NCBI GenBank assembly: GCA_033980235.1
Contig: CM067059.1
Span: forward strand, 11,842,100 to 11,906,099
Origin: Diadema setosum
Taxonomy: Eukaryota > Echinodermata > Echinoidea > Diadematoida > Diadematidae
DNA: 64,000 bases
Direction of reading: 5' to 3'
Part shown: positions 11,881 through 25,052 of the stretch, piece after piece
How the letters are laid out: each line of letters starts with the position of its first letter
Numbering within the stretch: position 1 is the stretch's first letter
Notes under the pieces: generated by a model
Told to the model about the DNA's origin: nothing
Seen by the model: only the letters and a program-made list of their open reading frames with translations
Database searches by the model: none
Program-made: the position numbers and the translations under genes

Positions 11881-13399
11881 TGTTACCACGTGTCATTTGC
11901 TTTAGAGATGGATAATAAACAAACAAACAACAACAACAAAACCTCAGAATCAGGCAAAACATTAAGGAGTCACGACTAGGGATAGATTCGAGCTATAGTT
12001 GTAGATCATCGCAGTTGACTAAAATGTTACTTTCTATTCGGCATCCTTAAATATGTCTGCTTTGTGTTTACGGCTTATTTTAGCATCTCAAATTTACCGT
12101 TGTTTATTGTCGATGTCTGTCTGTGTAACATCTTCTTTTTCTCATATGCACACGCACACACCCACACACACACAAACGCATGGAAGAAAAGAAATAATTT
12201 GGATCATCTTCTTTCCGCCCCCCTTCTATCTATCGTTCTGTCTCTGCAAGACAAAACATAATATAAAGAAAATTACCACACTCGCGCAATGCAAGAGAAT
12301 GGGAATTCGTGTTTCCATAATTACTACGAGGTGAAAAAAGAGACGAAGATCAAAATCAATGCACAGCCGTCCGAATAAATACACATCGGCACAATTTTCG
12401 GATACCAACGCCACAATAATCAAGTCAAATGCGAAAGTAACGCAGCGGCACGGACCGCGCACGATCACCGCTGAATTTATCTTCCTTCATAAAACGCCTT
12501 ATTTAACGTGATTGATGGCGCACGCGTGTAAAATGGATATCTTGTTATGTTAAGCTGCGCCAAAAATGCACTAGGTACACAATAATTGAAAAATCGCTCC
12601 CCCGGCTGTCGTAAGTTCCCTTTTCTTTTTCCTTAGCGTTGTCGGATGTAAGTATGATCGGAATTAGGCCATATTAATCATAACCGTGTAGTATCTGACG
12701 GGACGAAAGGTCAAATGGGCGCGTGTGTGTACAATGTGTGCGTTAGTGTGCGTTTGTGTGTATGTGTGTGTCAGAGCAAGGCTTTGTAAACTTCCGTGAC
12801 ATCATAAAAAATCGTACATCTTCATCAACACGTCGAAATGCGGATGCACATTCGCCAGATAAAATTAGTGAGTGGCGTTGGAATGCCATTACAGAATGTT
12901 TAGGATTCGTGTTCACTCAACGGGGTTATGGTATCGCGTGATGGACAGAGTTACATTAAGCAGAACTAATCGACAGGGATTGATGGTAGCAAGTATATAG
13001 CCTCATTTTATGAATACCGTGATGGTATGTCTATTGATGCATGTTGATGTATTTCAAGATTTTTTATATTCTAATCAATGTATTTGTGTGCAATGAATGT
13101 GCGTACGTGCCTGCATTTCTACGTGAGAAAAGATAAACGGGGAAACACGAAGTCGCATCAGTGCGGAAAACGATCATGACAGCGAGCACGATGATATTGT
13201 TCCACCTTGCTAACACCCACTACATCGACAGCGTCAGGACCGTTCTTATGCCTAATCGCCACAGGATGTCGAGGATCTGATCAGGGAGTTTTATCTCACC
13301 TCCCTGGTCTGATATATCCGTCCGAACCTGCTCCCAGACATCTGCATAGAATAAGTTAACGAAATCGCGGTAGGCACGGGTATAGGAATGTATAAATGG
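11881..13399. other. Non-coding stretch with CA/GT-rich patches
   Basis: CA-rich DNA lies at about 12147-12176 and GT-rich DNA at about 12720-12770. No coding frame is convincing. Confidence 0.45.
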
Positions 13400-13860
13400 T
13401 GTGATTCCACGAGACCGACACCCGCGAGTCACATGTCCACGAGTTCGACGTTGAAACAAGGTACACGAGTCATACAGCCCATGAGCTCGACGCAAGACGA
13501 ACAAGACCATGAGTCCGACAGTATAATTACACAAGGCCTACAGGTCCTACACTAGGCGAAAAAAAAAAAGAATTAAAAAAAAAGAAAAGGTCCATGAGTT
13601 CAACACCTGGCTAACAAGACACACGAGTTCGACACCAGCCTCCACCACCACCACCGCAAAAAAAAAAAAAAAAAAAAAGTCAATGAGTTCGACATTACAT
13701 AATGGGGCTTACTCGAGGGTTTTTTTTTTTTTCTTTAGTAGTGTCGAACGCGTGGGCCCTATTTGCCTAATGTCTAAATCATTGGCCTTATTTGCCTGGT
13801 GTCGCGCTCATGGGCTGTACGACTCACTGGGCTGTGTGACTCGTGGGTGTGGAACTCATT
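13400..13860. repeat. GTCGAACTCATG-type inverted repeat
   Basis: The left part repeatedly contains CATGAGTTCGAC or CACGAGTTCGAC variants. The right part (13740-13855) carries the same motif on the opposite strand, such as GTGTCGAACGCGTGG. The whole forms a loose foldback around about 13730, with A-runs and a T-run inside. It looks like a degenerate repeat element and has no gene. Confidence 0.55.
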
Positions 13861-13867
13861 ACATATA

Positions 13868-13923
<56 letters not shown>

Positions 13924-13941
13924 CATACGCACACACACACA
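13861..13941. repeat. (CA)n microsatellite
   Basis: About 80 bp of CA dinucleotides with a few interruptions, directly after the foldback repeat. Confidence 0.95.
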
Positions 13942-14427
13942 AATATATTAATATATAATGTGTTTAAATAAATGTCATTATGTATATGAATGAAAGAAAT
14001 TGGCAAGCGTTTACATAGACCTAAGGATATATAAGGATAGATATGAATTAGTATTCATAATAGACAATACCTCGTCTTGGAAAAGCGAAATCATCATCTG
14101 ATATGAAAGTAGCGAGTGGTGACTGGAGTGTCATACATTATTATAATTCGTACAACGCACATTTCTAGACTGCATTTGAAATTAAGATTAAAACTGAGGT
14201 AAAGAGAAAATGATGGATACTTTTCTTCGTTTGTGTATCTGTGTGTGTGCCCAAGAAATTGTGTACTTGAAAAGAAAATAGATATGTGTATTTGTAAAAG
14301 AAAATGGCATTGTTAGAGAGAGTGTGAATGTGCGTATGTATGTGTGTGCCAGAGAAAGAGGGGGGGGGGGGTGTACAATGCCTGTGTGCGTTGTGGGTAT
14401 GTGTGCGGTGGGTTTGTATGTGAGGTG

Positions 14428-14474
<47 letters not shown>

Positions 14475-14569
14475 GTTTGTGTGTGCATTTGTGATTGTTC
14501 TTGCATTTATGATGCCAGCCCTATGCTACAAGAGAGAACCATGTGTAAGGAGTAATTAACCCGGAGAGG
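13942..14569. repeat. GT-rich low-complexity stretch
   Basis: AT-rich at first, then strongly GT-rich from about 14225 to 14500. It contains a G-run (14361-14371) and an alternating GC block near 14459-14467. Confidence 0.7.
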
Positions 14570-15302
14570 TGACTTCTGCAGCAGCAGACAAGCCGCGCTC
14601 TTCTTTCATCGCCACAAATTGCCACCGTTCATCTCGGCACGGATTTCTTCGTACTGCCGAGTATATCCGTTGGCATACAATAGCAGCTGCATTATTTTTT
14701 TCCGTACCATTGATGCATCGCGTCGAGCCAGATCTTCAGAGCGGGCACAAGATGACCGTTCTGTCCACAATCTCACCTCCTTTAACATGTGATAATTTTA
14801 TAAGAAGGACCCGATTGAACAAAGTACAATAAACATGCTATCAACGTACATAATTATGCAAATAACAGGTTCACTGCCAAGGAATGAAGTGTCTATTTAA
14901 ACAAACAAAAAAGAAATTAAAATGATGTGATTACAAAAGCATTTATTTAGGCACAGGGAAGGTTGAGCTAGCATCACTATAAGTAATTCGAAAATAATAT
15001 GAAACGTAATTAAACTTAAGCGAATGATGTCAGAGTATATTTTGATTGTGCTTGAAGCTATTGACGCTGTAATGGTACGGGAAAAACGGATGCTTTGCGG
15101 TTCGGGCCACGCGCCATTTTGTCATCCGTCGCGGTTAGTCGGCTTTCGGCATGATCGGCATGCGAGAAGTGAGGTCGCTTAGAAGCCAATGCTTATAATG
15201 CAATTAAAATGATCCTGACGAGAAGTGGTACAGCCCCTGGGCACTTTTTTTTTCTCACCTACGATTGGGGAGGGGGTTAGGTGCGTGGGTGTTGTAAGTT
15301 TT
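14570..15302. other. Two GC-rich islets in non-coding DNA
   Basis: The islets lie at about 14570-14770 and 15090-15180 in AT-rich DNA. Frames of 60-87 codons overlap on both strands in the first, with no family resemblance. Candidate cis-regulatory DNA by inference only. Confidence 0.3.
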
Positions 15303-15545
15303 TAAAGGGGACTTGAAGCCAATCCTTGTGTGCAATTTTTCAGGTCTACTAAAGGCTACTGGGTCGAGTGATTTTTTTTTTTTCTTTTTGCAACAAAGGC
15401 ACCCAACAATTTGCTATTTTGGTCCAGCTTTGTTGGCCTCTGTTGGATTGTCCGATTGTTTGTCCATTTTGTTTGTGCTCATGCACGCTTTTAATTTGAG
15501 CACGTCAATATAGATTGAATGTAAATCTGTACACTGCCCTTTTAA
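15303..15545. repeat. Possible dispersed repeat, TTTAAAGGGG-ended
   Basis: The segment begins TTTTTAAAGGGGACTTG and ends CTGCCCTTTTAAAC, giving short inverted TTAAAGGG-type ends. That layout resembles other MITE-like elements in this window, but the interior is not palindromic and no second copy is present here. Confidence 0.3.
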
Positions 15546-15789
15546 ACAACTCTCTTTACTTCTCTGAAACAAAAGTCTGCACCACATAATCGTCATGATC
15601 TACTTTAGCTGCTAATCCTAGCGGTATGCTAATGGGCACCGTCTTTTTTGACCGCCCTGTGTACATCCGCATGTCTCCCTCGTTGAAATTTGGCCTCCTT
15701 ACCATCACCAATGCTCACCCCAGGAAGATGGAAAACACATCCAAGATTACCGAACATAAATAATCGCCTACCCACATTAGGCCGCCAAT

Positions 15790-16015
15790 AATTTGTCGAC
15801 GAGATGTCGTTTGGCTCTTTCCGTGGACGCACGCGCGCCGGGACTAGATTTCTCGGCGGTTCCGCCAATGAGCGCGGAATGCGTCCGCCGCCAGGTTTTT
15901 TAATTCCGCGATACCGTCTGATCAAGTTTTATTGCGCTCGAATCGGCGCGAATCGAATTCCGCGCATTCCCGCCACAGTCTGCTCGTCATTCCAAGAGTG
16001 CACATCACATTCTTG
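15790..16015. other. GC-rich islet, candidate regulatory element
   Basis: Strong CpG enrichment with clusters such as ACGCACGCGCGCCGGG and GAATCGGCGCGAATCG. Both strands have open frames of about 95 codons with no recognised domain, suggesting composition rather than coding. This is one of the clearest islets in the window. Function is inference. Confidence 0.35.
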
Positions 16016-17019
16016 TTGCCATAGTGATAATGAGACACACCATCTTATCCTCCTTTCATTTTGCCAGCGGTGGTTTTACACACGTATATAAGACAAACCG
16101 CAAGTAGACATCACTGCAGTTAGTAGACATTTGCAGCATTTGAAATGAAAACTAAGCGGGTATACCTTGGGGATAAAATGATTCTCGTAGCTTTCATAAA
16201 TGAAGATTGCAACTGATAAGCAACAGATTAAATCAAACTTCAACCGTTTTCAATTTTTATTTTCCGCATTTTGGGTTGGCTTTCTAAGTCAATATTTGTT
16301 TAATGCAGTCCTTTTTCCTCTTTTCCTCCTCTACCGTGTAAGGGTGATGAAAATGGGCCCAAAAGGGGATGGGTATTGTCATCTTCAAACGAATAACACT
16401 GCCAATGATAATACAATCTCATTACAAAAGGTAACTGCATTGCACTGTTTTCTACTGTTGAAAGATGTGGACAACTTTGTCCACTTCGAGGCAACGCAAA
16501 ATTATCTCTCTTCTGGCTATTCTCCTACTTCTTCCGTTAGATTTTGTTGTTGTTTTCTAGAGCACAATCTTTGCAGCAAATCACACTGACACCAATCATC
16601 TATAACGGTAATTCAAGCCACGGCACTGAGTTTCAATAGATCCATGTATGAATTAAACTGGGTTATACTATATTCATAATCCTCTTCGATTTTACGCGGT
16701 GACATGGGTTCTTTTCACTATAATGTCATTTTCATTTTGCCTTTTCATCTCTTTCTCTCCTGCTCCTTCTCTTGCCATCTTCCTTTGTAACTCTCCCTTT
16801 ATCTCCCCAGCCCCCATTTCTCTCAATCTATCTATGTGTATGTCTATCTCTCCCTCTCTTTAACATTTCGATCTCTATATCTCTCTCTCCCAACTTCTAT
16901 CTTTCCCCTCTGTGTCTCTGCGTTTTGTGTTTGGATGGCACAACCTTTTCCTCACACCTCGGCACTGTTTTATTAATTGTTTTTGCTCCACATACCCGGG
17001 GCTTGTCTGTCGGTGTTCG
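16016..17019. other. Non-coding stretch, pyrimidine-rich at 16735-16915
   Basis: AT-rich, then a CT-rich tract of about 180 bp. No supported gene. Confidence 0.45.
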
Positions 17020-17785
17020 CTCCCCTGGGAATCAGGAGGGTCGAAAAGGGCCGACGGCGAACGGGCCGAGTTCGGGGATACGCGATACGTGGCGACCTCC
17101 CTTAGCGCATTGCTATGTGCAAGCATCCCTAAAATGCAAAAAGGACGTATGTTCAAAGTTTATTCAAAGTGTAATGACGTGAGGGCATTACGTACTCCGT
17201 AATCCGAGGTCACACAATGTTACCCGCCATCATGTTCTATTAACATGTTAAAATGCTAAGAGTCTGTAAAATCTTGGAGCTGCCAGCTGTCAACAATCTT
17301 GATGCTTAATTAAGCCCACTATCTCGATCTATAGGTACAGCCCTGATACTGAGACTGGTATCGTGATGATTATAGAGGCAAGGATGAAGAGCTTTAACAC
17401 ATCTAATCATCAGCTCACTCCCATGTTCTTTCTACCAAAAACATGTTAGCAGCTGGTTAGACTCCAACTTATGCACACATTGGTACCTACGACATTACAC
17501 AACTGACGCGAGTAATGTCGTGCCTTCAACATAGCTTGCGAGACAGCGGCAACTTTATAGGCATGGACGGTATTCATGTCGACAAATTAAATCCCGTCTT
17601 CAGTTTCAAAAAAAGACAGATAACAGTGGGCTTGTCGCGACCTTTGCCTCTCCATAACAAACGAGTATGGGATGGCAATCGCATTAACAACCTTACCCTT
17701 AGACAGGCAGGGGCTCATCTCGAATGCGGATTTTTGTTAGTTTCGCTCCGCGTTTACATAGCCGCCAATGATTTGGTGTGAAATC
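17020..17785. other. Non-coding stretch with GC-rich patch
   Basis: A CpG-rich patch covers about 17020-17100. A second, moderately GC-rich stretch near 17500-17780 holds an unremarkable 88-codon frame. No domain, repeat or RNA gene was recognised. Confidence 0.3.
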
Positions 17786-17811
17786 TCGAGTTGTCGATTG
17801 GTAGAAAGGTT

Positions 17812-17870
17812 TTTTGTTTTTTGTCTTGTTTTTTGTTTGTTTGCTTGTTTGTTTGTTTGTTTTTTTTTTA
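17812..17870. repeat. (TTTG)n microsatellite
   Basis: TTTG tetranucleotides with T-runs. Confidence 0.9.
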
Positions 17871-18749
17871 CCTAGAAACGCTTTCTCACCATTGATTTAA
17901 CTTCAAGAAATTAGAATTATGAGTTTTGGATTTGTCCTTAATGTCGATGCAATTTCATAAAGACAATTGTTAATTTCAATGTTGATTTCAAAATTCTAGA
18001 CACGCAGATGCTTATTAGTAACAATCAATATTGCTACTCATTTCGTGAATATTTGACAGTACATAGAAGTTCCAACTCTATTATTGAATATTTTACTTTT
18101 CATATCATTCAGGCGAGTTATTCTTCTTTCCTTGCATAAGACAATTGGCAAAAACGCCACTAATAAATTTACATATTGCATCTTATGATTTTGCTTATTG
18201 ACAGTCTGCTTAAAACTGTGAACTTCAGGGCAAATTTTGTCAGCATCCCTGTTGCAGACAGGGTGACGGGAAACGAAACCTTTGAATGAGGGGACCCCAG
18301 CATGTCTTTGCAAGGTTCTTTCATGAACCGACACTTTGTCGCTAGGTAAAATACGCTGATCATTCGGAATGTTAAGGAGAATACCCGCGACCGATCGTCA
18401 GACGAGAATCGGGGCTCGATGGATCGATCGATCGAGCGCCGATCAACGTCACCTATCGTGGTCTGCCAGGCGAAGTGACGGGGAGCAACAAGGTGTGTTG
18501 TCAGAATTATATCTAGAGTGAAGGGGGAAAAAATTACAGAACAACGCAAATGGCGAATCCAGCAATCTACATAACACACAAGCATGTAGGTCACATGTAT
18601 CAAACACATGCCATGTGCTGAAGTGATGTTTAAACCAAGTGTGTGAAAGTAAATGGCCTATAAGAACTCAAATACTTAACAAAAAGAATTAAGGCATGCA
18701 TAATAATTATGATACACTTAAACCTATACACACATTTACATGTCCTTTC

Positions 18750-18750
<1 letters not shown>
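17871..18750. other. Non-coding stretch, GATC-rich patch at 18385-18445
   Basis: AT-rich overall. A patch near 18418-18440 repeats GATCGATC. No gene supported. Confidence 0.4.
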
Positions 18751-18783
<33 letters not shown>

Positions 18784-18804
18784 ATGTATACCATATATAT
18801 ACAT

Positions 18805-18855
<51 letters not shown>
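18751..18855. repeat. (CT)n followed by (TA)n microsatellites
   Basis: About 30 bp of CT dinucleotides, a short spacer, then about 40 bp of TA dinucleotides (18814-18853). Confidence 0.95.
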
Positions 18856-18857
<2 letters not shown>

Positions 18858-20117
18858 GTATCATATACACTGTATTACGATACTAATTTGTATACATGTC
18901 GTGCAGATGAACGACCAACACTGACTGAATCCACATCAATGATACATTCGTAGGAAGAGGTCAGCTAAAATACCATAATGTTACGCTGTGGACGACACAC
19001 AGAAAGGAAAGGGGTTGGGCAAGGTCGCGAATGGACGAGAACGGAAGAGACCGCCATAAATGGCCATTTGGATATTTCCCCCATGTTGCAGACAGATTTA
19101 GTACTTTTTCGTCTACTGCTGATGTGAACGTGACGGAGATGAATGGCTTCACGTGGGTGAGTTGACTCGCAGAGCTCGCCCGAACCCGTTCGCGCATCGG
19201 CCGCTCTTCGCCCCATCAGCAGAATCCGGGTTCCCAGACTAGTCTTGCTAACCAGACTGTGGCTTCGGTGGTCATGAAAGCCAAGTTCACGTTGCCAATA
19301 TAGCTATGAGCTTCGACATATATACAGACCTACATTGCACAGCTCAACTCAAGGAGATAATTATTTACTGTCTAATTACCCGAAGATTTTCGCTAGACTA
19401 ATGCGGGTTGTTGTTTTTTTCTTTTTAATTTGCCACTCCAATAAATGATAAAAAAAAAATCGCTGTGGAATTGTCGTTTTTATTTTCGTATTCCTTGGAA
19501 ATTATCATAATACACACAATAGTGAATAAAGAAACCCAGCAGAGACCGATGAGGACTTATCATGATGATACCACTACAACCCTGTAATGGAGTCATCGGA
19601 ATAGCTAGCAATGTCATCTATTTCCGCGATGATGACACATTTACAGCATCTTCAAAATATTTTAAAGTCCATGGGCCAGATCTAAGTTGATTAATTATTG
19701 ACGAACAACAAACTCTACCTATAGAAAGAGAGAGATGACGAAAATCAAAATCGGTCAAATTCTCGAACTCCGTCCCATGCTGAATGAGGGGTTGACCGGA
19801 AGGTAACCTAGCAACCTCTGAAAGACCCTATTTCCTAGCGCTCTGCCATTCTTTCAGACCGCTATATAACTGAAGCACATTATTGCATTTTCTTCATGCC
19901 AACTACGTAGGATCTATACTTACACAGTAATTGGTCACTTTAGTATCAGGAGGACGAGACAGATGTGTTCAGACTATTGCTATATACCGCATTCACCTAT
20001 CCATAGTGATGCAACTGACTCCGGTCTCACCCTGTGACGAACTTTCGCTCATTACATCATTAACGACTTGCAACTTTTAATTCTTACAGCTTGATATAGG
20101 CCAGAGGTAATTATATA
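18856..20117. other. Non-coding stretch, GC-richer patch at 18990-19230
   Basis: Two overlapping minus-strand frames of about 80 codons cross the GC-richer patch, but neither resembles a known protein. The remainder is AT-rich and unremarkable. Confidence 0.35.
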
Positions 20118-20118
20118 A

Positions 20119-20128
20119 TGTGTGTGTA

Positions 20129-20176
<48 letters not shown>

Positions 20177-20191
20177 TGTGTGTGTGTGTGT
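20119..20191. repeat. (TG)n microsatellite
   Basis: About 70 bp of TG dinucleotides with a TATG and a GAG interruption. Confidence 0.95.
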
Positions 20192-20212
20192 TTAAGTGTT
20201 TGTATTTCAAAA

Positions 20213-20328
20213 AATGTAATTCAGCAGCACAAATGAGCAGAATACAGCTGCTCATATTTGTTCATACTCATTTCGTTGTTAAAATGATGCTGATGTTGAA
20301 TGAATTTCAAATAAAGAATACCATTAAA
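20213..20328 (+). repeat. Dispersed repeat, copy A (retroelement 3'-end-like)
   Basis: This segment is clearly similar to the opposite strand of 56076-56197. Shared blocks include GAATACAGCTGCT, TTGTTCATACT and TTTCAAATAAAGAATA, and both end CATTAAAA. An AATAAA hexamer near a fixed 3' end suggests the tail of a SINE or LINE; that is inference. Confidence 0.65.
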
Positions 20329-22744
20329 ACATGTCGGTGTGTCTGTGTGTATGCATGCATTAATCCTACTGCGTGATGGTGGCTAATCATGTACAAATCA
20401 TGAAAACGTTCAAACAATGTAAAATGAATTGTTTACTGAGTCCATGTACATGCCTCGATCGTCATTTTTCTGAGTCCTATCATAATAAATTATCTATAAT
20501 ACGAGAACCGTCACATGTTATTTTATAGTCACCAGCGTCCTGACCGTCCATAAGTCCTAACGAACTGACGAATTCAGGAATATAAGAATTAGGAGTACAA
20601 ACTACCAGACTTTAATCTCGTCGAAGATATTGACCAAGACGTTTGTTTCAAATCAAACTAGCGATTGTCTGAACACAACGCTGTGTCGAGGAATATAGCA
20701 TGTCCCTGGCAGGGTCCGGGGCCAAGTGCGCAACGTTCAGATAGCTGGCATTCTCTTGGCTGAAAAAGCAGGCCAGGTCATCTGCTTCCCTCCTTACCTG
20801 AGACAAAATCATCCGGGCTGCATGGGCACACCTGTTTGGCAGAGCGGCGGGGTGGGAGAGGGGTGGGTGCCTATAAACTGCGAGAGTGTTGGCGTCCCGC
20901 GAAGAATGACATGCATGTCTTGAGGTTGAAGCTATGCATTTAAGGTACCACAGATTCATGGTCGTACATTGGCACCGAATGTGAACTTATGCTACATGAG
21001 TTCAAGTCATCCAGCTATCTATACTGCTTCTGAAGACTGGAGAATGTAATTCTTTTATATTAGATAAAAGCATTAGGAGGAGAAGGACTTTATGGAGGCC
21101 ACATATTAGATTGCCTTGACTTGACAAAAGCAAGCAGATGGAGAGGCGATACATTTCCCTCTTGAAAACAGAGATACTGTGTAAATAAACAAGTGAATTT
21201 GTTAAACAATAAACGACTGTTATCAGAGGAATGTTGACGATAGTTTTTATACGTACTTATGTACATACTCGTACTTATGTACTCGTACATTCAAATATGC
21301 AACTTTGGATGTCACCTTATTGAGACACTAGGTGGTTATCATTACTTCATTAAGGATACACAACCTTAAAGACAAAAAAAAATGTGTCTCCTTAACGTTT
21401 TCAACTATTTCATATTCAATTCAATCTATGCTTTACCATGTTTACTGCTGACAATGTTTAATACACAATACTCATTTTGATGTATACTCTGTCTCCCTTA
21501 AGCTGGGTCGTATAACGCTCCACTGGAATCCAAGATCTGCCTGCTATCTTCAAGACATCGAAACACTATATCAAATCACATCTGGATATGCCGGAACTGA
21601 CTTGAATAACTGAACGGTAGCATGGAGCTGACGTCTGCCTCTATCAGGCAAAAAAAGACGCCACCATCACCAAATGAATGCTGTTAATCAAACTTCACCG
21701 AGCACTGCACCTTCTTGCTTCTACCCCATCACCGCAGTGATACAATTATTTCGGTGTCATCGGCTGGTCTCGCGGTATGGGGGCGCACTAGTTATCCTCC
21801 AAAACAAGGTCACAGTGTCTATTATAACTGAAGGTAGCAGACAAAGGGTTGATACGCATTTAACTTTTTCATTTTCATTCCAGTCAAACCGCGCTCATGA
21901 CGGGGGATCGCAAGCAATTGCTTCGTTGATTATTTCAGCTCTTTACTGTCAAGACCGGACGATAATGAGTGTCTGAGCAACAGTGAGCTGGCTTTTTCTT
22001 TCTTTTCTTCTTTTCTCTTTTCATCTCTTCTCTCCCTTTCTTTTCCTTTAATGCCTTCCATGCGACACGCTGTGATGGCGAGCGTGATTAAAATGTGTGA
22101 CATTCCAATTTCGCGCCCTTTTTTCGTACACGCTGAGACGGTATATCGTCGTCTGCTGGTCGTGAATGCGTTCATCACTGGATGACAGTGATGCATATTT
22201 ATTTGGTCTGTATCCTTTTATAGTCATGTAAGGCTAGACTTGTGCCATACTCGACGAGAGCTCCTCATCTAAACCAGGCTCGTAACTGACAATTCTATAG
22301 GGAGGTTCAAAATTGGAGATACTGGACTTTTCTGAGCGGGATAGAGTTTGGGAGGCATTTAAGGGAGGGGTATACTTAACCGTACGAAGGATTTTTGTTT
22401 TTCTTGATGGGGGCGGGCAAGAATACGTTCGGGGGAGGGAGAGGAACACACAAGGAAGGGAGCTTTTGCATCATCAGAATTGAAATTTCACGATATGGGG
22501 CACACTTTGGGTTGAATGTTAAAAAAAGCTTTCATTTAAAAAATGTATGGTGATAGGTTGCTCATCTATCCAAATTTCAAACAAACAAACAAACAAACAA
22601 ACTGAATTCTTTCATCATTGCGCGACTTTTTCATTTACTGATCAAATTATTTGAAAAGCTAACATCTGAGCGCAGCGCTGGAGCTTTGGGAGGGGACATT
22701 CCCCCTCCAACACAAGGGAACTATTGGATGGTGATCCGAAGCTT
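20329..22744. other. Non-coding stretch, GC-richer patch at 20690-20900
   Basis: On the minus strand a 103-codon frame crosses the GC-richer patch. Within it a 34-nt segment is bracketed by CTGCCAAACAG and CAGGTAAGG, a possible but weak microexon. Pyrimidine-rich DNA lies at about 21990-22060. Nothing else is supported. Confidence 0.3.
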
Positions 22745-22930
22745 CGTTCATCTGAAAATGAATTAAGGTTCGTGATTTCGAAGGTTCGTTAATTCGCACC
22801 ATCTCTTCATAAGCCAACCTCACTTCATTTTCGGATTGTCGAACCTTTGGAATAACGAACCCTTTTTATTTTCTTATTAACAAATCTTCGGAATAAGGTA
22901 CAGTAACGTATTCCATTTTTGGAATTACTA
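22745..22930. repeat. Degenerate TTCGGAATAACGAAC-type repeat, second array
   Basis: Same family as 9405-9720: AAGGTTCGTTAATTCG, CGAACCTTTGGAATAACGAA and TCTTCGGAATAAGG variants occur in both orientations. Confidence 0.65.
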
Positions 22931-22980
22931 ACATTCGAAACAATGACCCTTTGAACGCCTAAAATATTCGGACTAAAGGG

Positions 22981-22981
<1 letters not shown>

Positions 22982-23012
<31 letters not shown>
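22982..23012. repeat. (TA)n microsatellite
   Basis: About 30 bp of TA dinucleotides. Confidence 0.95.
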
Positions 23013-23018
<6 letters not shown>

Positions 23019-25052
23019 GGGCCTATATATCTTGTCTCTTTGTAGTTTTATCTTTGTAAATCAGACGCAATTCAGCCATTCGACTGCGCAATTTGATGAT
23101 TAATAAACGACTTATATAGAATGTACCCAAGAAACAAAAGCAAGCAACTAAAAAAAAAATGACTGCCAAGAAGCTACGCATTTTCTTTAGCAACATCTTC
23201 ACTGCTATATATGATCAAAGACAGCTAGGCAACACACCAGGGGTCTAATTTTGATGACTGGAACAACTGTTCAGTGATAATTGTACAAAACATTTGATTT
23301 CTTTTATGATGACGATAAACAAGGAAGAAACAGCTCGTCACACTTTCGTTTTGGCGACACTGCATCACTGATCACAGCTTGTCTATAATTATTTTGTAAA
23401 CGTGATCGACTGCAAAAAAAAAAAAAAAAGTAATAGCCATACAAGAGTCATTGACAGCCTCTACCATGGAATGTTGCTTTTCATACTCCACTTGCGTTTT
23501 GTACGTTAACCAGATTTATTGTACTTGTATTTACATGATATGCTTTGTGGGGACTTTCTTTTTCTCCGGAAGTGTGAGGTGGAGGGGGAGGGGATTATAT
23601 ACATTGTATATAATCACTCAATACACAGACTTGAACTTAGGATTTGTATATACCCAAACTGCCCTTTGCATCGCGCATTTTTACGTAAAAGTATGGCACG
23701 ATCCACAAAAAATTGCATAACGTCAAGGCAGCCCAACTCCGATTTTAGGATGATAAGATAATCATAATTTAAATCCTTATATGCGATAAAAACAAAGCTG
23801 TTTGACTATTTTTTTTAACTTTGATTATGTATTACCTCAAGTTGATTTATTCGTGAAAATCAGAGGTACTGTTTTTCGACTTGCAAACTAATAATTTCAT
23901 TGTCATGCGTAAATGCTCTCGTAAAGAGCTTTGTATGTATAAGTAAGCTCCTGCATGAGCAACATGCGTATTAAACTCGTACATCGATGGCAATAATGGC
24001 TGGTTTTTATGTTTCATTAGTGAATCTCAGAAAGTCTTGATTAAGTGAAACAATAGTCTAAATTCTGCCAAAAAAAAGAAGAAAGAAAGGTAATAAAGAG
24101 AGATCTAAATTTTGTCTTCTTTGGTTGGCACTTGAGATTGGCGAACGGAAGAAAGCCAACTGGAAGAAAGCAAAATGACCATTGGCGGATTTGGTCTCGC
24201 ATCTACTACAGATAAGACATCGAAGTTTCTGAGTCTGAGGCCTACAGATCTATACCCGATAAACTAGAAGAGAGATCTGCATTTCTATATGGCATTCTAA
24301 CAGTTTGAAGACTTTTCATACAGATTCTGATTTTTAAAGGAAATTATAGTTTTATCTCGAGTTCACGATGTCACTGATCGGACGCGGGTATCAGTGCAAT
24401 TCCATTTCTGTTACACCGCTTCACATTGTGTATAAACAGTCGGAATAGCACATGGCGTTGACAGCCGTGTTTCTACCCTAGTTGGCCTATACTGATGTGG
24501 GGGATAGCTGGCATAGGAATGCACCTGCACCAATATTATGCTAATTGCTAAATGTATGTGACGATTCAAGAAAGTAAAGAAAAAATGAATATCTCTTGAT
24601 ACCTCTATCTGATCACAATATCTTCTGAAAGTCGAAGGTCTAGCCGGGCCTACAGTCTCCATAGTTTCTGTGCTGAAATTTTATCAGTACACGTATTGCT
24701 ACAGAATATTGCTTGGCACGTGACGGTGATTAACCTACATAATTACTATGCATGCATAATAGACGTGTTACTCACAAGCATACCTGTCGTCTGCTACTCA
24801 AACGAACGCACGCTTATGCGAGCACATTATCAACAGGGCTGCCGTGACGTCATGTCTTGGGTTTGTCAACTCATTAGTATAAATCGCACCACAAAGGCAC
24901 ATCTTTAAAATGAAATGACGGAAATTGTTGTGCAATTCTGTTTCTATTTGAGCAGCTTGGTCTATTAGGATTAGTTTAGTTGCTTATGTATCCGCGGCAG
25001 AACGCAAGTCTGATTTGAACGGGGGAGGAGAGTGTGCCACTGTATTATGACG
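23013..25052. other. Non-coding stretch, no gene seen
   Basis: Two kb of AT-rich DNA with an A-run at 23414-23428. A perfect CRE-type palindrome TGACGTCA sits at 24845-24852. Confidence 0.4.
24845..24852. promoter_or_regulatory. CRE-like palindrome TGACGTCA
   Basis: An exact match to the CREB/ATF consensus. An isolated 8-mer can occur by chance in 64 kb. The local GC-rich, non-repetitive setting is only weak support for function. Confidence 0.25.

Noticed and set aside
20830..20930. Possible 34-nt microexon on the minus strand between CTGCCAAACAG and GGTAAGG.
   Set aside because: Too short and without neighbouring exons. Kept only as a remark in the regional entry.
24845..24852. CRE, E-box and POU-octamer consensus matches (24.85, 43.94, 29.94 and 50.39 kb) as evidence of enhancers.
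   Set aside because: Single 8-10-mers are expected by chance in 64 kb, so they are not treated as findings.
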